Assembly (NCBI GenBank): GCA_902702965.1
Contig: CACRXP010000037.1
Location: 1,489,967-1,553,966, forward strand
From: Spirometra erinaceieuropaei
Lineage: Eukaryota; Platyhelminthes; Cestoda; Diphyllobothriidea; Diphyllobothriidae
DNA length: 64,000 bases
Direction: 5' to 3'
The notes under the pieces were generated by a model that saw nothing but the letters and a program-made list of their open reading frames with translations, had not been told where the DNA came from and made no database searches. Numbering within the stretch: position 1 is the first letter of the stretch; the number at the start of each line of letters is the position of its first letter. Below, piece after piece: positions 27,151-39,668 of this stretch. The translations under genes were made by a program, and so were the position numbers.

Positions 27151-29375
27151 ACTTTAGATATTTGTATCTGCTCTAAAGCATTCCAAGCAAACATTTCGTA
27201 ATGACAACTGATAAAAGAGGGCGCTATTGGTATAACGTATTTCACAGCAGAGGTGAAAGTGCCTAGCTGTTTCAAAAGGAATTTGGAAAGAGTGTCAGAC
27301 GGCTTTCGTACAGATTCCACAAGAAAGGCCTTTCTAGATTTAACCCTTGCTTCAAGTTATTTAGGAGTACACCATATTTCAAAAAGGCCACCTGTAATTT
27401 CACTTCCGACGAAATCGCCATTTACCGAATGCTCTTCAGGAGAAAAATTAAGACAACGAGTAGTCGGAAACTATTTATAAACACCAAAAGCCAGCACTGC
27501 ACCTAAACTTTGAGACTCTATCATCGGCAGTGAACCGTACAGATTCCCGCGTTTTGAGCTCTGAAAGCAGCCCTTTATAGGATCAGTTTAATCGATGTCG
27601 TTGTCCTTTCATTGTTGGGATAAGATGAAATATAAAGGGCTAAGTTCTTAGAATAATATAATCCAATCCGCATGAAATTTCTTTTGTTTGGGAAACTGTT
27701 GCCGCTGATCAAGAGGCTCACACGGCCAAATTTCTTCAATGTTGTGTTATTTATTTTGGTAGGCAATCTGCGTAAATCTACAGGTATGATACAGAGAATT
27801 TATAGGGTTGAAAAAGCCATGTCCATTTGCCCTAATTATCTGCGAACTCGTAAAAAAATGCCGCATTGAAGTTTCCGTGTTTTAAACGGCTGCGCTATGC
27901 TTTTGTCTCTTTATTCAACGTGGAACTTTAGTGTTAAGTGAGGAGAAAATATTCCTAATGTTGAATGGACCAACTACATTTTGAATCAGTTAACACAATA
28001 AAAGTACTTTGTTCGCGTTCTCCGAAGCGTTCTTTTTGGTTTTAAAATTCTATAAAGGTATTGTTTCAAAAATCACGCTGAAATGTACACCTGCAAACCT
28101 GCAAACCTCTCGGAAGGACAGACTAACTAAAGTCAGCTTTGCAGCACCTCAAAAACGTATAATTCAAAGCTATATCATAATGGTAAAGTTTATGCTAACA
28201 TTCCCAAAGTGACTTATCCAGTGTAAATGACATCTGATAACGGTAAAAACAATAAGTTTCTTTGGCGTTTCTTCAACAAAACATACTGCCTTTGCTACCA
28301 GTTTAAATGCCCTAATGGCTTATTTGGCTTAGTCACGATGAGTCAGCCGGACACAAACAAGATATATTAATTTGGGGATAATTCAAGTCATTACCTTTAA
28401 CACTTATTGGCGGGACGTTTTCGAATACGATTACGTCTAGCTTATTCCCTTCATTTCAACCGATCAATGGATTGTCCTTACTGGGAGCGTATTTTATCAT
28501 TATTGTGTGAAAAAGTATTGTGAGCTTAACGGCTTAATTATTTGACGGCAAATCCATCGCCTACAGGTTTCTTAGTTAAGACTTGCAGATAAACTGCGTC
28601 ACATATGTTTCATCTAACGCACATCACCAGTGCCCTCTACCCGCATGCGCTTAATCTGTCTCTCTCATTCCGAACATGGAGCATTTTTAGTTTATTAGAA
28701 AAGCGACGGAAAGTATCCTCGAGTACCTGTTTGAAAAGTACAAGAAACAAACACAAAATCCTCTGAATTTGAAAAAGGAAGAAGAAAATTCCTCGTATAT
28801 ACTTTCCACTTAGGTAAAGAGCCTTTGTGTGGCGGCGGAAATAGTCCTAGGGATTACCTAGGCATGCTTCCACTTAGGTTGCCTGGAAAATGTACCCGCA
28901 ACTTACATCTTTTCGTCGCCAGCAGGCAGTTACTGCCAAAATCCTGCTGTTTCGATATCTCCGTATGCTCTACGCTCGTTTCTTAGCCGATGCGGTCTCT
29001 TGAGAAAGGGTGAGGGCGTCATCTGAAAAGCCTAGTTTAACCCAAACTGATAAAAGTTATTGAAAACAAATCTACGGATTGTGATCTTTACAAGTATTTT
29101 GTTATGTTTGCATCTATATTTCATGGTCCTTACTCCTCAAGCCCATATATGTGTTCATCCTCATAACTGATCGATCATAAGCATCATACAGCTGACTAAT
29201 TTGATTGCTGAACGATGGTTATTGCCACTTACCCTGTAGAGGATGCGAAGGAGCCCTATTAATGGTGGAAGCCAATCTTCGGTGTTTGCTGTCATTAAGG
29301 ATGAGGTACGAATATTTCGATAGTTAGAAGACGAGGTGGCGAGCATACGTAGCTTTCGATAAATTCTCCTCGGGC
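27151..29375. other. No gene or repeat recognised
   Basis: Mostly AT-rich DNA. No supported exon seen. Confidence 0.4.
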
Positions 29376-29859
29376 TGTAGCAGCCGCTCCTGTCCCCCTT
29401 TTCTCCGGATCCGTTTTGTCGAATGGCCGCGACAGCTATTGACATACGACCTCCCCCGTCGGATAACGCTCAGACACCTCCGGTCCAACTTCAGTGACTG
29501 TCGGCTGACCTCACAAGCTTTCATCACCTCACGCGCGTCTAACGCCTCGGCTTGATACCCGTTAGGCATTGAGTGCATGCGCCCCTCATTCCTCCCCTAA
29601 TTTGTCCAATCACACGACAAAAACTCAGCCAGTCACCCCCTCCTCCTGACCCAGAAACTCACTCCCGCGTCAACAACACACCGCGACTGACACACTCCGT
29701 GAACGGACGCTTATCTCTGTCGCAAGAAAACAGCCAACTTACGGCAACCTGCCCTGTGTATAGAATAAACTAGTCCTCGCAGCTCCCTGACTTCTTACGT
29801 TAGACGAAACGAACTTATTGTGCGTGGTTTAAGTTGATCTCACATCCTTGACCGCCACA
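29376..29859 (+). mobile_element. Solo LTR of the CsRn1-type family
   Basis: This 484-bp sequence begins TGTAGCAGCCGCTCCTGTCC and ends CTTGACCGCCACA, closely resembling the LTRs of the element at 35130-39664 along its whole length but clearly older. It is flanked by a 4-bp direct repeat, GGGC, at 29372-29375 and 29860-29863. Four bases is the usual duplication for Ty3/gypsy integrases. No internal region adjoins it, so recombination between two LTRs probably removed the rest. Confidence 0.88.
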
Positions 29860-30044
29860 GGGCCAGTACAGTTATATAGCAACGGGGTAAAAGTAAAATA
29901 TGTCAGCGATAAGAGAAATCGATAAAAGTTCTCCTTAAATCACAGGCAGGGTGTGGAAATGTGGGGGTGGGGTAATAGCACTCCTGTCAGGGGCGGGATA
30001 AGAGCGGAAGTGCGCGGGGAGAGTTGCATCGTTAGTCGACCTTC

Positions 30045-30880
30045 GACCACTGTAGGCGCGGAGCCTGAACGCGGTTCTTTTGTGCACATAGGAGTGGCCT
30101 CCTTAACCTAATGACGGCCGCTTCCGCTGTCGCTAACAGGCGCTGGCCTAGTAGCTTAGGGTAGCTCGATGGGACCTTATAAATCACACGAAAATCTTCG
30201 TAGGGGTCCACACGATGTCCGGAATCAACATCATGGGCGAGAATGGCGCTGCTTATGCTTTCCGTTTCGCCTTTTCCAGGCCATGCCGGGAGGTGTCTCC
30301 GTATTCTCTTGGTATGCGCCGACTAACGCGACCAATATAAACTGCAACACAGGAGCAGGGGAAGGAATATATGCCCATTGAGGAGGTCTGTGGTGGAAAC
30401 TTATCCTTACCTTCTCCGCGTAAAATAGGGTTAGTAGAGAATGATATTTGAACCCTTGCTGCTTGTAAGGTTCACAAGACAGCTTAATCAAGGCTTCTCC
30501 TTAGGAGCCCACTCGCCGCGTCCCCTTGGAAAGGGATTTTGAGGAACAAAGTTTTCTTTGCAGCGGTCAGTGTGGCGGGTTTGATCGGTCGTTTGGCAAT
30601 GTTCTTCGCAATAAACCTGTCAGGATACCCGTTTTCTCGAAGGAAGTCCTGAATTTTTCAGAGTTCTTCCTCGATTCTATCTGTTGAGCAAATTTTTCTA
30701 GCCCTTTGTGCCAAACATCGGAGCAGATTTCGCTTTTTGGCGGGATACAAAACTGGCGGAGTTCGTGTATTGTCTACACCAGGTTTTCTTCCGATAGACG
30801 CCTCTTTGGACACTCCCCTCAGATCTCCTGCTTAGAAGAACATCTAAGGCAGGGAGCGAATCGGCCCTTTACGGTAGTTA
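30045..30880 (-). pseudogene. Penelope-like element, RT C-terminus and GIY-YIG endonuclease
   Basis: Minus-strand translation, with stops and at least one frameshift, gives a coherent Penelope-type C-terminus. Reading from about 30870 downwards: SLPALDVLLSRR and VYRKKTWCRQYTN, which follow the RT catalytic core in this family; RCLAQRARKICSTDR; GYPDRFIAKNIAKRPIKP; IYSFPCSC and AVYIGRVSRRIPREI (the GIY-YIG core); HRVDPYEDFRVIYKVP; and a tail ending near RLQWSKVD. The upstream RT catalytic segment is not recognisable. The element would be read right to left, opposite to the solo LTR beside it. Plus-strand open frames here, such as 30706-31206, are antisense shadows. Confidence 0.75.
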
Positions 30881-33800
30881 TTTTGGATCGTTTATACTGT
30901 GGTTCCCAGAACAAGAATGATGAATTCGCAGAAAGATTCCTTGGAATATATCCGAAGTGTTTCGTCTCTTATGTTCCATATCATTTTGCACTCCACTGCG
31001 GCTTCATTTTTTTCACTACAGTTCTGTACTCTGTTTTAATTATCTCTACCCTTCAAATTAACCGCCTTACGAGGCAAACGTCCCCTCTTCATTCTCAAAA
31101 TTGGTCATTGAGGGCTTTGATATTCGCCAGTTGTCCTGCTTCTTTTCATCTCTCTTATACGGACACTTATATAGGAATATCACCTGGGAGTCGTAGACCT
31201 CTATGACAGCGCTCTGGAATAGAAGTTAATTGGCCGTATCAGCGAAGTTACATATGGTGCGAAACAGTGGATTATATCCACACAGGGGCCGATTCGTTTT
31301 GACGGTTCGCCTATCTACATCACGTTCTGGATACTCCATATACAGTTAGATTTCAATGACCATAGTTTGATTTGTTGCGGCTTAGAGGCAAACGTATCAT
31401 CCGAACCCTATTGAGTTACTTTGACAGTTATGCAAATAGTTGGATGTAGATTCCGGCCACCAGTCTAGACCGTCTTTTGCCAGAGTCTTTATTAACTGTG
31501 GAGAGCATAGCGCTCACGAATTTTTGATATGTGACATGTTCCGAGCTGACGATTCATTTGGCATGGAAAAGACCGAACGGTAACGATGGCTTCCGGTCCA
31601 ACGTCCTTTATCCATCAAGCTAGTTAAAACAAACGTCCCTTTCCCACGGCAAAAATGTCGCTGTAAATTTTCCATTTTCAGCTTCACAGAGAGTCAAGGT
31701 GGCCTGCACCTATGTATCAACAAATATACTGACCGAATTGAAAGCAGTAGGTGGGTAAAATTCTTAAAATTCTGTCTTGATCAATCTTTATCTTAAGGAT
31801 CAAGGACTTCCTTTTTGATCATATGGAGGATGTTCATTCCAGTAAACTTAATAACGAAAAGTGCTGAAACAGGACTGCGACGAGCAAGAAGTCCTACCCA
31901 ATCAACTCTATAACGGTTGAGGCATCAAAAATGATCTTCGGTAATCACGCGAGCCACCGCACCACCATAGAGTAGGGTCACGCAAACTGTAACGAAAGGG
32001 CGCGTCCTTCGGCATACAAGAGAACAGATGATCTCAAAGCCCATAGGATATCTTCATCTCAGTGGGTATGCCGCCAGGCCTAGCAACGTCAACACGTAAA
32101 CCCAGCGGGATTCTTTACCTGGCTGACTAGCCTCTTCGGAACTGCCATAATACCGTTGCATCTTATTATAAAATTGGCTGAAAACTCACGGAAACAACAA
32201 CGCGGCGAAAACTCTGAGACACAAGCTAAACCTCGCATTGGACTATGCAATAAGGCTGCCGAAAGATCCGATACACGACGAAAGCAACCCCTTAGGTATC
32301 AAAATGGGTGAAACTGACAAGACGGCTAGTGTCCTTCCCTTTTCTTTGTCTAAACCTCGCGAGCGCAAAATGAAGCGTCGCAAGTAACATATTGACCTGT
32401 AGTGCTTAGGGAAACCAGCCTTGTCAATAACGTACTTTTATTTCAGATTCAGCACTTCTGGGATTATTTATAAGGCAGTCACTTCGGTCGTTGGTCCGCC
32501 CTTGAAAAGAGGTCTCGGTAAAGATGGCCGTGTATACCTTTTTTACTGTTCGTCACTGCGTTCATTTTGGCTAAAGGGTCATTTGAACTGGTGAAGGTTT
32601 TACATATTCAATGTTTGCAGCTTGCACTACGCTGCAGGACGAAGCAAACAAGTTTATAAAACCCTTCTAGTACCGTCTCATTTTCCCCTCTTATTCAGGC
32701 CAAATGCAGCCCACTAACGAACAAGATTTTTGCTACTGCATTTTATTGGCGTTTCCAGTAGAAAGGGAGAAGCAGCTGCGATTTGAATAACTAATAAGCC
32801 CATTTCGTTGACTTGGTGAACTAAGACGTATTGTTATCATCGGTACACACCGTTTCGGCTTAACGGGGATCAAGTTATCTTCCAGCAAATAAATAATTTG
32901 CAAATGTTTACTATCTGACTAAGTAAATGCAGGGCCTGTTATTGCAGCATAAACATCCACTGCGAAACTTGTCCTGCTTGACATACACGCTAGTCCTCCC
33001 CACAATTAGTACGATTGGCTCCAGCTGCATTTAACCTTCTATCTAACTTTTCTCCGTGCTCTGCGCATACCAGATGCAGCTGCATTGCCCTGCAGGATAG
33101 ACATAGCGCTAAATAGAAGACGATTGCCTCTTTGTGCATCGTTTTGAGGAAGCAGATATCTCCACTGCCTATGAGCGGACATCCTCGAGGGTAACTTTTT
33201 CAGCCGAGTGCCCACGCACGTAAACAGTTCAGTTATTTCCGAGAAATTTTTAGCAGACTCGTAACACTTCACTGGGCAATGTCCAGTTCATAAGACTTTG
33301 GACAGTACACCACGGTAATGTTTGCTGCTCTTTGTTATATTTTTCAAGCTGACCGACTGCGGTAACGAACAAGTCCCAGTCTCAGTTTCTATCAACGTCG
33401 AGTACGTTTTAATGACTCTTGTGTAATTAACACTGCGGTAGGCCATTTGCATTGTGGATTGCAAATACCGTAATATGGCGTACCACATGAAGACGCTTAA
33501 AAATGCATACCAGTTGGTATAAAATGATTGATTTTGCTTTCTTCTCTTTATGAAGCTCATTTTGAAACAGTGTATGGATGCAGCGGCGTTTCCCTTTGTC
33601 TTTTCCCATGAAAAGTAAAATACAGTTGTACAACAACCGTTGTTGTTTCTTGTGATCCCAAAACGGGCCACACGGTAGATGCGCTGAACCTACACGCATG
33701 CTAGGCTGGGGTTCAGCAGCTGTTAATGGGAATGTGCGCCTGTAAATAAGTCAAAAATTGGGAGAAATTTGGCAGGCCTACGTACAGGCATACGTCTCAT

Positions 33801-34639
33801 CAGTCGGGATTCACTCGGCCCTCCTACCCTTTTTGTTGTGTGAAGTCCGGTTCGTTTGTCTGTAGATTGGGAAGGTTATGACACGCCTTGGTGCGGTCGC
33901 CTTCGACATTAACCGCATACGTCCGCTTCCGCCTTCAGGCTCCTTAGCTTCGGCGTGATACGAGGCCCAGATGAGAGAGGAAAAGAGAGTGCAGCAAATA
34001 CTACTCAGATCGGTTGACACTATAGACTAGTTCACGCGCAATTAACCGTTCTTGTGCCCACCCTGCTATGGGGCACATGGTGAGCATCGTCAGAAACGAC
34101 GGTTGAGTTGCCGCTGCTTTAGTCTTATCAATTCTGTTACGAATATTTTTGTAGAGTTATCTTGTTTAAACACTGCCACCTACAATGGCATGTGCGGTCA
34201 GGTAAAAACCATTGTTGTCGTCATATTTTTACCGAATCAGCACTTTCTTGTCACTGCATCCTCCAAACCCACCCTTCTTTATGAAGAGATCAGGAAATTT
34301 CGTCTGCTATGACGGAGTCCCTCAGCAGAGGCATCACCTGACCTATTAAAATACCTGTTCTGATATCACCGAAAACCCCTGAGAACAAAAAATTAAAAAA
34401 AAACAGAAGGGAAAGTTGTAGCAGTAATCCCTTAGTTGTGTTATTTTCCTGAAATCTTTGTACTATAAGATTGACCCCCGATATCTCATGAGCCTTCGGA
34501 AATTACTTCGATATTACATTTACTCCTCATCTGAGCCGTGTGGACATTTAATAGGTTGATACGGTTGATTTTGGAATGGGCACTGTTAATAAGCAACTAC
34601 TCATAAAGCAAAAGACTGGCCACCGACCATCACATTAGT
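30881..34639. other. No gene recognised; some GC-richer old repeat
   Basis: Patches at 31900-32380 and 33800-34080 are more GC-rich and repeat-like, but I could not assign them to a family. No exon with splice support was found. Confidence 0.35.
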
Positions 34640-34789
34640 AAGAGAAGGGGGTCAAGTAAAGTAGATCAGTGGTTAGAGAAATCGGGTGAAGTTACTGATA
34701 ACACACATGTGGCGAGTGGAATGTGGAGGAGAGGATAATAAGTGGCAGTTAAGATTATGAAGAGCACGAGGGTGCGTATGACTGCATAC

Positions 34790-34987
34790 TGTTGATCGGT
34801 CCGTGATCATGACGAACGAGAAACTTGCGCTTAGTTATTCTGTGCGCACAAGACCGACTTGCGCAATCTGATGGCAACCGATTCAACCGTTACTAGTAGA
34901 CGCTGATCCAGTGGCTTAGGGTAGTTCAGTGAGACCTCAAACACCAAATAAATAGCACTTTTGGGTTCCACACGATGTCAAAACTTC
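34790..34987 (-). pseudogene. Penelope-like endonuclease remnant
   Basis: Minus-strand translation gives HRVEPKSAIYLVFEV, LNYPKPLDQ, RLLVTVES and IRLRKSVLCAQ, ending at a stop. This lines up segment by segment with the GIY-YIG domain end of the copy at 30045-30880. Only the last roughly 65 codons survive. More diffuse homology may reach down to 34640. The LTR element inserted about 140 bp to the right. Confidence 0.65.
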
Positions 34988-35129
34988 AACGGCATATTCT
35001 AGAATGTCGCTCTTAATGTTCCTAATTCCATCTTTCCCTTAGATATCGGAAACGGCAGTCAGTTAATCAAATTTAAAAAATCCTATGTTTTCTTGCTGAG
35101 TGATCAATTTCAGGGATGCAGAATGAAGG

Positions 35130-35629
35130 TGTAGCAGCTGTTCCAGTCCCCCTTTTCTCCGGCTCCCTTTTGTCGGTCGATGACCGCGATAAGCACTGAC
35201 AGGCCGCTGACGCACGACCACCCCCGCCGGCTAGAACTGGAACACCTCCGGTCCAGCTGCAGTGAACCCCGGCTGCACTCAAAAACTAGTATCGCCTAAC
35301 GCGCGTCGAACGCTTTGGCTTGATTCCCGTGAGGCCTTGTGAGTATGCGCCCTCAATTCGTCCTCTAATTTGTCCAATCACACGACCACCACTCAGACAG
35401 TCACCCCCTCCTGCTGACCTAGACACTCACACCCGCGTAAACAACACACACCGTGACTGACGCTCTCCATGAACGGACGCTTTTCTCTGTTGCAAGCAAA
35501 TCGCCAACTTACGGCAACCTGCCCTGTGTACAGAATAAACTAGTCCTCACAGCTCCCCGACTTCTGACAGTAGACGAAACGAACTTATTGTGCGTGGTTT
35601 AAGTCGATCTCACATCCTTGACCGCCACA
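35130..35629 (+). repeat. 5' LTR
   Basis: 500 bp, TG...CA ends. It differs from the 3' LTR by five substitutions that I could see (near 35141, 35240, 35469, 35584 and 35597) and no indels. It would hold the element's promoter and polyadenylation signal; AATAAA lies in the run AGAATAAACTAG near 35532. Confidence 0.95.
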
Positions 35630-35632
35630 AAT

Positions 35633-35642
35633 TGGTGACCCC
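35633..35642 (+). promoter_or_regulatory. Primer-binding site, Trp tRNA type
   Basis: TGGTGACCCC three bases after the 5' LTR is complementary to a tRNA 3' end of the form GGGGTCACCA, the type reported for the CsRn1 lineage (tRNA-Trp). It would prime minus-strand DNA synthesis. Confidence 0.8.
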
Positions 35643-35712
35643 TAATTTCCGAACACCGGAATTCCGCAAACATTTCTTCCACAACAACAATCTTCCGGCG
35701 ACCTACAGCGCG

Positions 35713-38700
35713 ATGTCCCGAGACCAGAAGTCACTCATCAACTCAAATTCTCAAGGAGCTAGCGTTCGCTTGGATCGGCTCGAGGAAATATTAATGCGCC
35801 TGAAGGCCCAGCTTACTGCAGTTACCACTAACGGCCCGCGGCGAACACCAAACCGTCGCCCTACCTTCTCCGATTCCCACACCCGCCGTCCACAATCTCC
35901 AAGTAGCGTCTGCTGGTATCACCAACAATTTGGAGGAGCAGCTCGACGATGTCTTCAGCCATGCTCTTTCAAGGCATCTCTAACGGCCTCAGGGAGACAA
36001 TCCCACCCGACAGTAGAGTCCACTGCTGCTGGAAGCGTTGCCAATCTGCACACTCGCCGTTTGTTCCTCTGGGACCGTATCGCTGGCGCCAAATTCCTTG
36101 TTGACTCTGGTGCCGAGGTTAGCGTGGTTCCGCCAACTCCGGCCGAACGCAAACACCGCAGCTCTTTTTGTCTAACAGCTGCCAACAACTCCAGCATCCC
36201 CACCTTTAGACAGCGCTCCATCACACTCGATTTGGGCCTTCGTCGAATTTTCCGATGGGTTTTCATTATTGCTGACGTCTCCGTCGCCCTCATAGGTGCC
36301 GATTTCTTAGCTCACTTCAATCTACTAGTAGATTTGAAGAATCGCCGACTCGTCGACTGCATCACCGATCTTCATGCCCGATGTCAATCCGATGTGAATC
36401 CCTGCGTCAACCCTCTTACTGTTATGCCCATCTCTGACTGTCCCTTCCACTCACTCCTCAGGCAGTTTCCCCGCCTAACCAACCCCTCATTTCGTGAAGT
36501 GGACATCAAACACACAGTCACCCACCACATTTCCACCAATGGACCTCCCAAATCTTGCCGACCACGTCGTCTTGCTCCGGACCGTTTGAAGATCGCCAAG
36601 GCAGAGTTCGATCACATGCTTGAGCTCGGCATCATCCGACAGTCCGACAGCTGCTGGGCATCACCCCTCCATCTTGTCCCCAAGAAGAATGGCGACTGGC
36701 GACCGTGTGGTGACTATCGGGCATTGAACTCTGTGACTGTCCCCGATCAGTATCCCGTCCCGCACATCCAAGACTTCACTCTTTCGCTACATGGTAAGCG
36801 AATATTCTCTAAGGTCGACCTTTTGCGTGCCTACCATCAAATCCCGATCGAAGCCAGTGATGTTCCGAAAACTGCAGTGACCACTCCCTTTGGGTTATTC
36901 GAATTCACTCGTATGCCCTTTGGTCTGAGGAACGCCACTCAAACCTTTCAGCGATTCATTGATCAGGTTCTGCGAGGTCTCGACTTCGTCTACGCCTACA
37001 TTGGTGATTTGCTGGTGGCTAGTTCTGACGCTGCTGAACACGAGATTCATCTTCGACAGCTCTTCGAACGGCTCGACTCCCACGGCGTTATCATCAATGC
37101 CGCCAAATGTGAGTTTGGAGTCCCCAGTCTTATCTTGCTTGGTCACGAAGTGAACTCAGATGGGATAAAGCCCGTCCCGGAAAAAGTTTCGGCCATATCA
37201 ACGTTCCCCGTCCCGACAATCATCAGCCAACTACGCCGATTCTTGGGGATGGTGAACTACTATCACCGTTTTCTTCCCCATGGTGCCACCATACTGCAGC
37301 CTCTCAACAGCTCGCTGACCCACTCCAAGAAGACACTAGTGATGACCGAGGAGGCCGTCAGGTCCTTCAATGACGTCAAGGCCGCACTTGCGGACGCAAC
37401 ATTGCTTGCCCATCCTCGCTCAGATGCCCAACTAACTCTCATGATAGATGCTTCCAGCACTGCCGTTGGTGCGTCACTTCAGCAAACTGTTCGTGGTGTT
37501 CTACAGCCTCTGGCTTTCTTCTCGAAGAAACTCAGCCCAGCAGAGACCCGCTACAGTGTCTTCGGCCGCGAACTCCTTGCCGTCTATCTATCCATCCGGC
37601 ACTTCCGCCATTTCCTCGAGGGTCGTGAATTTGTTGTTCTCACAGATCAGAAGCCACTCGTTTTTGCTCTGAGGGCCTCTCCCGATCGATACTCGCCCCG
37701 TGAACTCCGTCATCTTGACTTCATCTCACAGTTTTCCTGCGACATCCAACATGTCCACGGTAAGGAAAATGTGGTTCCTGATGGTCTTTCAAGACTCGAG
37801 ATGGCCTCCATCACAACAGACGCCATAGACTTCACGCTCATGGCTGAGGCTCAGCGATCGGATGACGAGCTCTCCCAATACCGCCACGAGGACTCTTCTT
37901 TACGCCTTCAAGATGTCCCCCTTCCCACTGGCACAGGCACCATCACGTGCGACCTTCCTACCGGACACGAACGTCCTTTTGTTCTAGCAACTTTACGACG
38001 ACGAGTGTTCAAAGCTCTTCACAATCTATCCCACCCTGGAGTCCGGGCGACAGTGAAACTCATCCCTGACCGATTCGTCTGGCCCAACATCAACCGGGAT
38101 GTACGGCGTTGGACCCGCTCCTGTCTACCATGTCAACGAGCCAAAACGCATCGGCATACTATTACTCCGTCAGGAACTTTCGCCACCCCTGATGCACGCT
38201 TCAGTCATGTGCATATTGACCTGGTAGGTCCGCTGCCACCATCTAACGGTTCTACCTATATGCTGACATGTATTGATCGCTTTACTCGGTGGCCGGTTGC
38301 AGCGCCCATTCCGGACATCAGTGCTGAAACCGTTGCGAAAGCTTTCTTGACTCATTGGGTGTCCAATTTTTGAGTTCCTGCGACTGTCACCCCTGACCGC
38401 GGATCCCAATTCGAGTCCACGCTGTTTCGCGAACTTACTTCCCTTCTCGGTACCAACCGAATCCGAACAAAGGCGTACCACCCTCAAGCAAACGGTCTCG
38501 TCGAACGTTTCCATCGACAGCTCAAGACTTCCCTTATGGCCCAGCCTGATCCTTCCCGATGGTCTGATCACCTTCCCCTGGTGCTGTTGTCCCTCCGTTC
38601 CACTCTCAAGGCCGACATCGGTTGCACTGCAGCTGATCTTGTCTACGGAACCTCCCTACGACTGCCCGGTGCGTTAGTGTCTCCCTCAAACATGCTAACG

Positions 38701-39123
38701 TTTTTCGAACCTTGCAGTTATGTGGAGCAGCTGCGTAGTGTCATGCGCAAACTCCGCGCAACGCCTCCTCGGGCGTCACCGGCCAATTCCTTCATCCCTT
38801 CCGACCTGGATAAGTGCGATTTCGTCTTGGTTCGGCATGACGCTGTCCGACGACCACTCCAACCACCCTATGACGGGCCGTATAAAGTCCTTCGCCGATC
38901 TGACAAAGATGTTGTCATCGACCGCAACGGCAAGACCGACACAGTCAGCATTGATCGCGTCATGCCGGCCTACATCGACGACAGTGAACATCCCTCACCC
39001 CAACACTGTACCCCGCCTCAAACACTGCGGCCTCCTCCACCTACTGGCGACAGCCCCCCTCCGGTTCGCCACACACGATCTGGTCGCCACGTCCACTGGC
39101 CCGACAGGTTTGTGGCTGGCTAG
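35713..39123 (+). pseudogene. gag-pol polyprotein with internal stop
   Basis: One frame from ATG at 35713 covers a short Gag and full Pol. The nucleocapsid motif C-x2-H-x9-C-x3-C (35911-35964, starting CWYHQQFG) is the CHCC type of the CsRn1 lineage. The protease motif [12 protein letters not shown] is near 36103, the RT about 36580-37150, RNase H about 37440-37800. The integrase has a zinc-binding HHCC region (about 38010-38140), D at 38218, D at 38395 and E at 38503, and a C-terminal GPYKVLRR motif. Two lesions: the RT active-site box is YIGD at 36997-37008 where the family has Y-x-D-D, and an in-frame TGA at 38371-38373 cuts the integrase before its second catalytic Asp. Only about 65 codons precede the CHCC motif, so the capsid domain is absent. 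Confidence 0.93.
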
Positions 39124-39152
39124 CGTGTCGACGCCTTCACTTTGTTTGGTGT

Positions 39153-39163
39153 CTGGGGGGGAG
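39153..39163 (+). promoter_or_regulatory. Polypurine tract
   Basis: A G-rich run (CTGGGGGGGAG) one base before the 3' LTR, the expected primer site for plus-strand DNA synthesis. Confidence 0.8.
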
Positions 39164-39164
39164 T

Positions 39165-39664
39165 TGTAGCAGCTGCTCCAGTCCCCCTTTTCTCCGGCTC
39201 CCTTTTGTCGGTCGATGACCGCGATAAGCACTGACAGGCCGCTGACGCACGACCACCCCCGCCGGCTAGAACTGGGACACCTCCGGTCCAGCTGCAGTGA
39301 ACCCCGGCTGCACTCAAAAACTAGTATCGCCTAACGCGCGTCGAACGCTTTGGCTTGATTCCCGTGAGGCCTTGTGAGTATGCGCCCTCAATTCGTCCTC
39401 TAATTTGTCCAATCACACGACCACCACTCAGACAGTCACCCCCTCCTGCTGACCTAGACACTCACACCCGCGTAAACAACACACACCGTGACTGACGCTC
39501 TCCGTGAACGGACGCTTTTCTCTGTTGCAAGCAAATCGCCAACTTACGGCAACCTGCCCTGTGTACAGAATAAACTAGTCCTCACAGCTCCCCGACTTCT
39601 GACAGTAGACGAAACGAATTTATTGTGCGTGTTTTAAGTCGATCTCACATCCTTGACCGCCACA
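39165..39664 (+). repeat. 3' LTR
   Basis: 500 bp, 99% identical to the 5' LTR, directly followed by the right copy of the AAGG target duplication. Confidence 0.95.
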
Positions 39665-39668
39665 AAGG

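Larger units (their letters stand above)
35130..39664 (+). mobile_element. CsRn1-type Ty3/gypsy LTR retrotransposon, inactive
   Basis: A complete structure of 4535 bp: two 500-bp LTRs, a primer-binding site, one long gag-pol frame, a polypurine tract, and a 4-bp target duplication AAGG at 35126-35129 and 39665-39668. The LTRs start TGTAGC and end GCCACA. Five substitutions over 500 bp (about 99% identity) imply a fairly recent insertion. The CHCC motif in Gag and the Trp-type primer site are hallmarks of the CsRn1/Kabuki lineage, well represented in flatworms. The gag region is too short for a capsid domain, and pol has two disabling changes, so the copy is non-autonomous now. Confidence 0.95.

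Noticed and set aside
30706..31206. 166-codon plus-strand frame
   Set aside because: Its first part is antisense to the Penelope RT end, and the rest has no domain or splice support.
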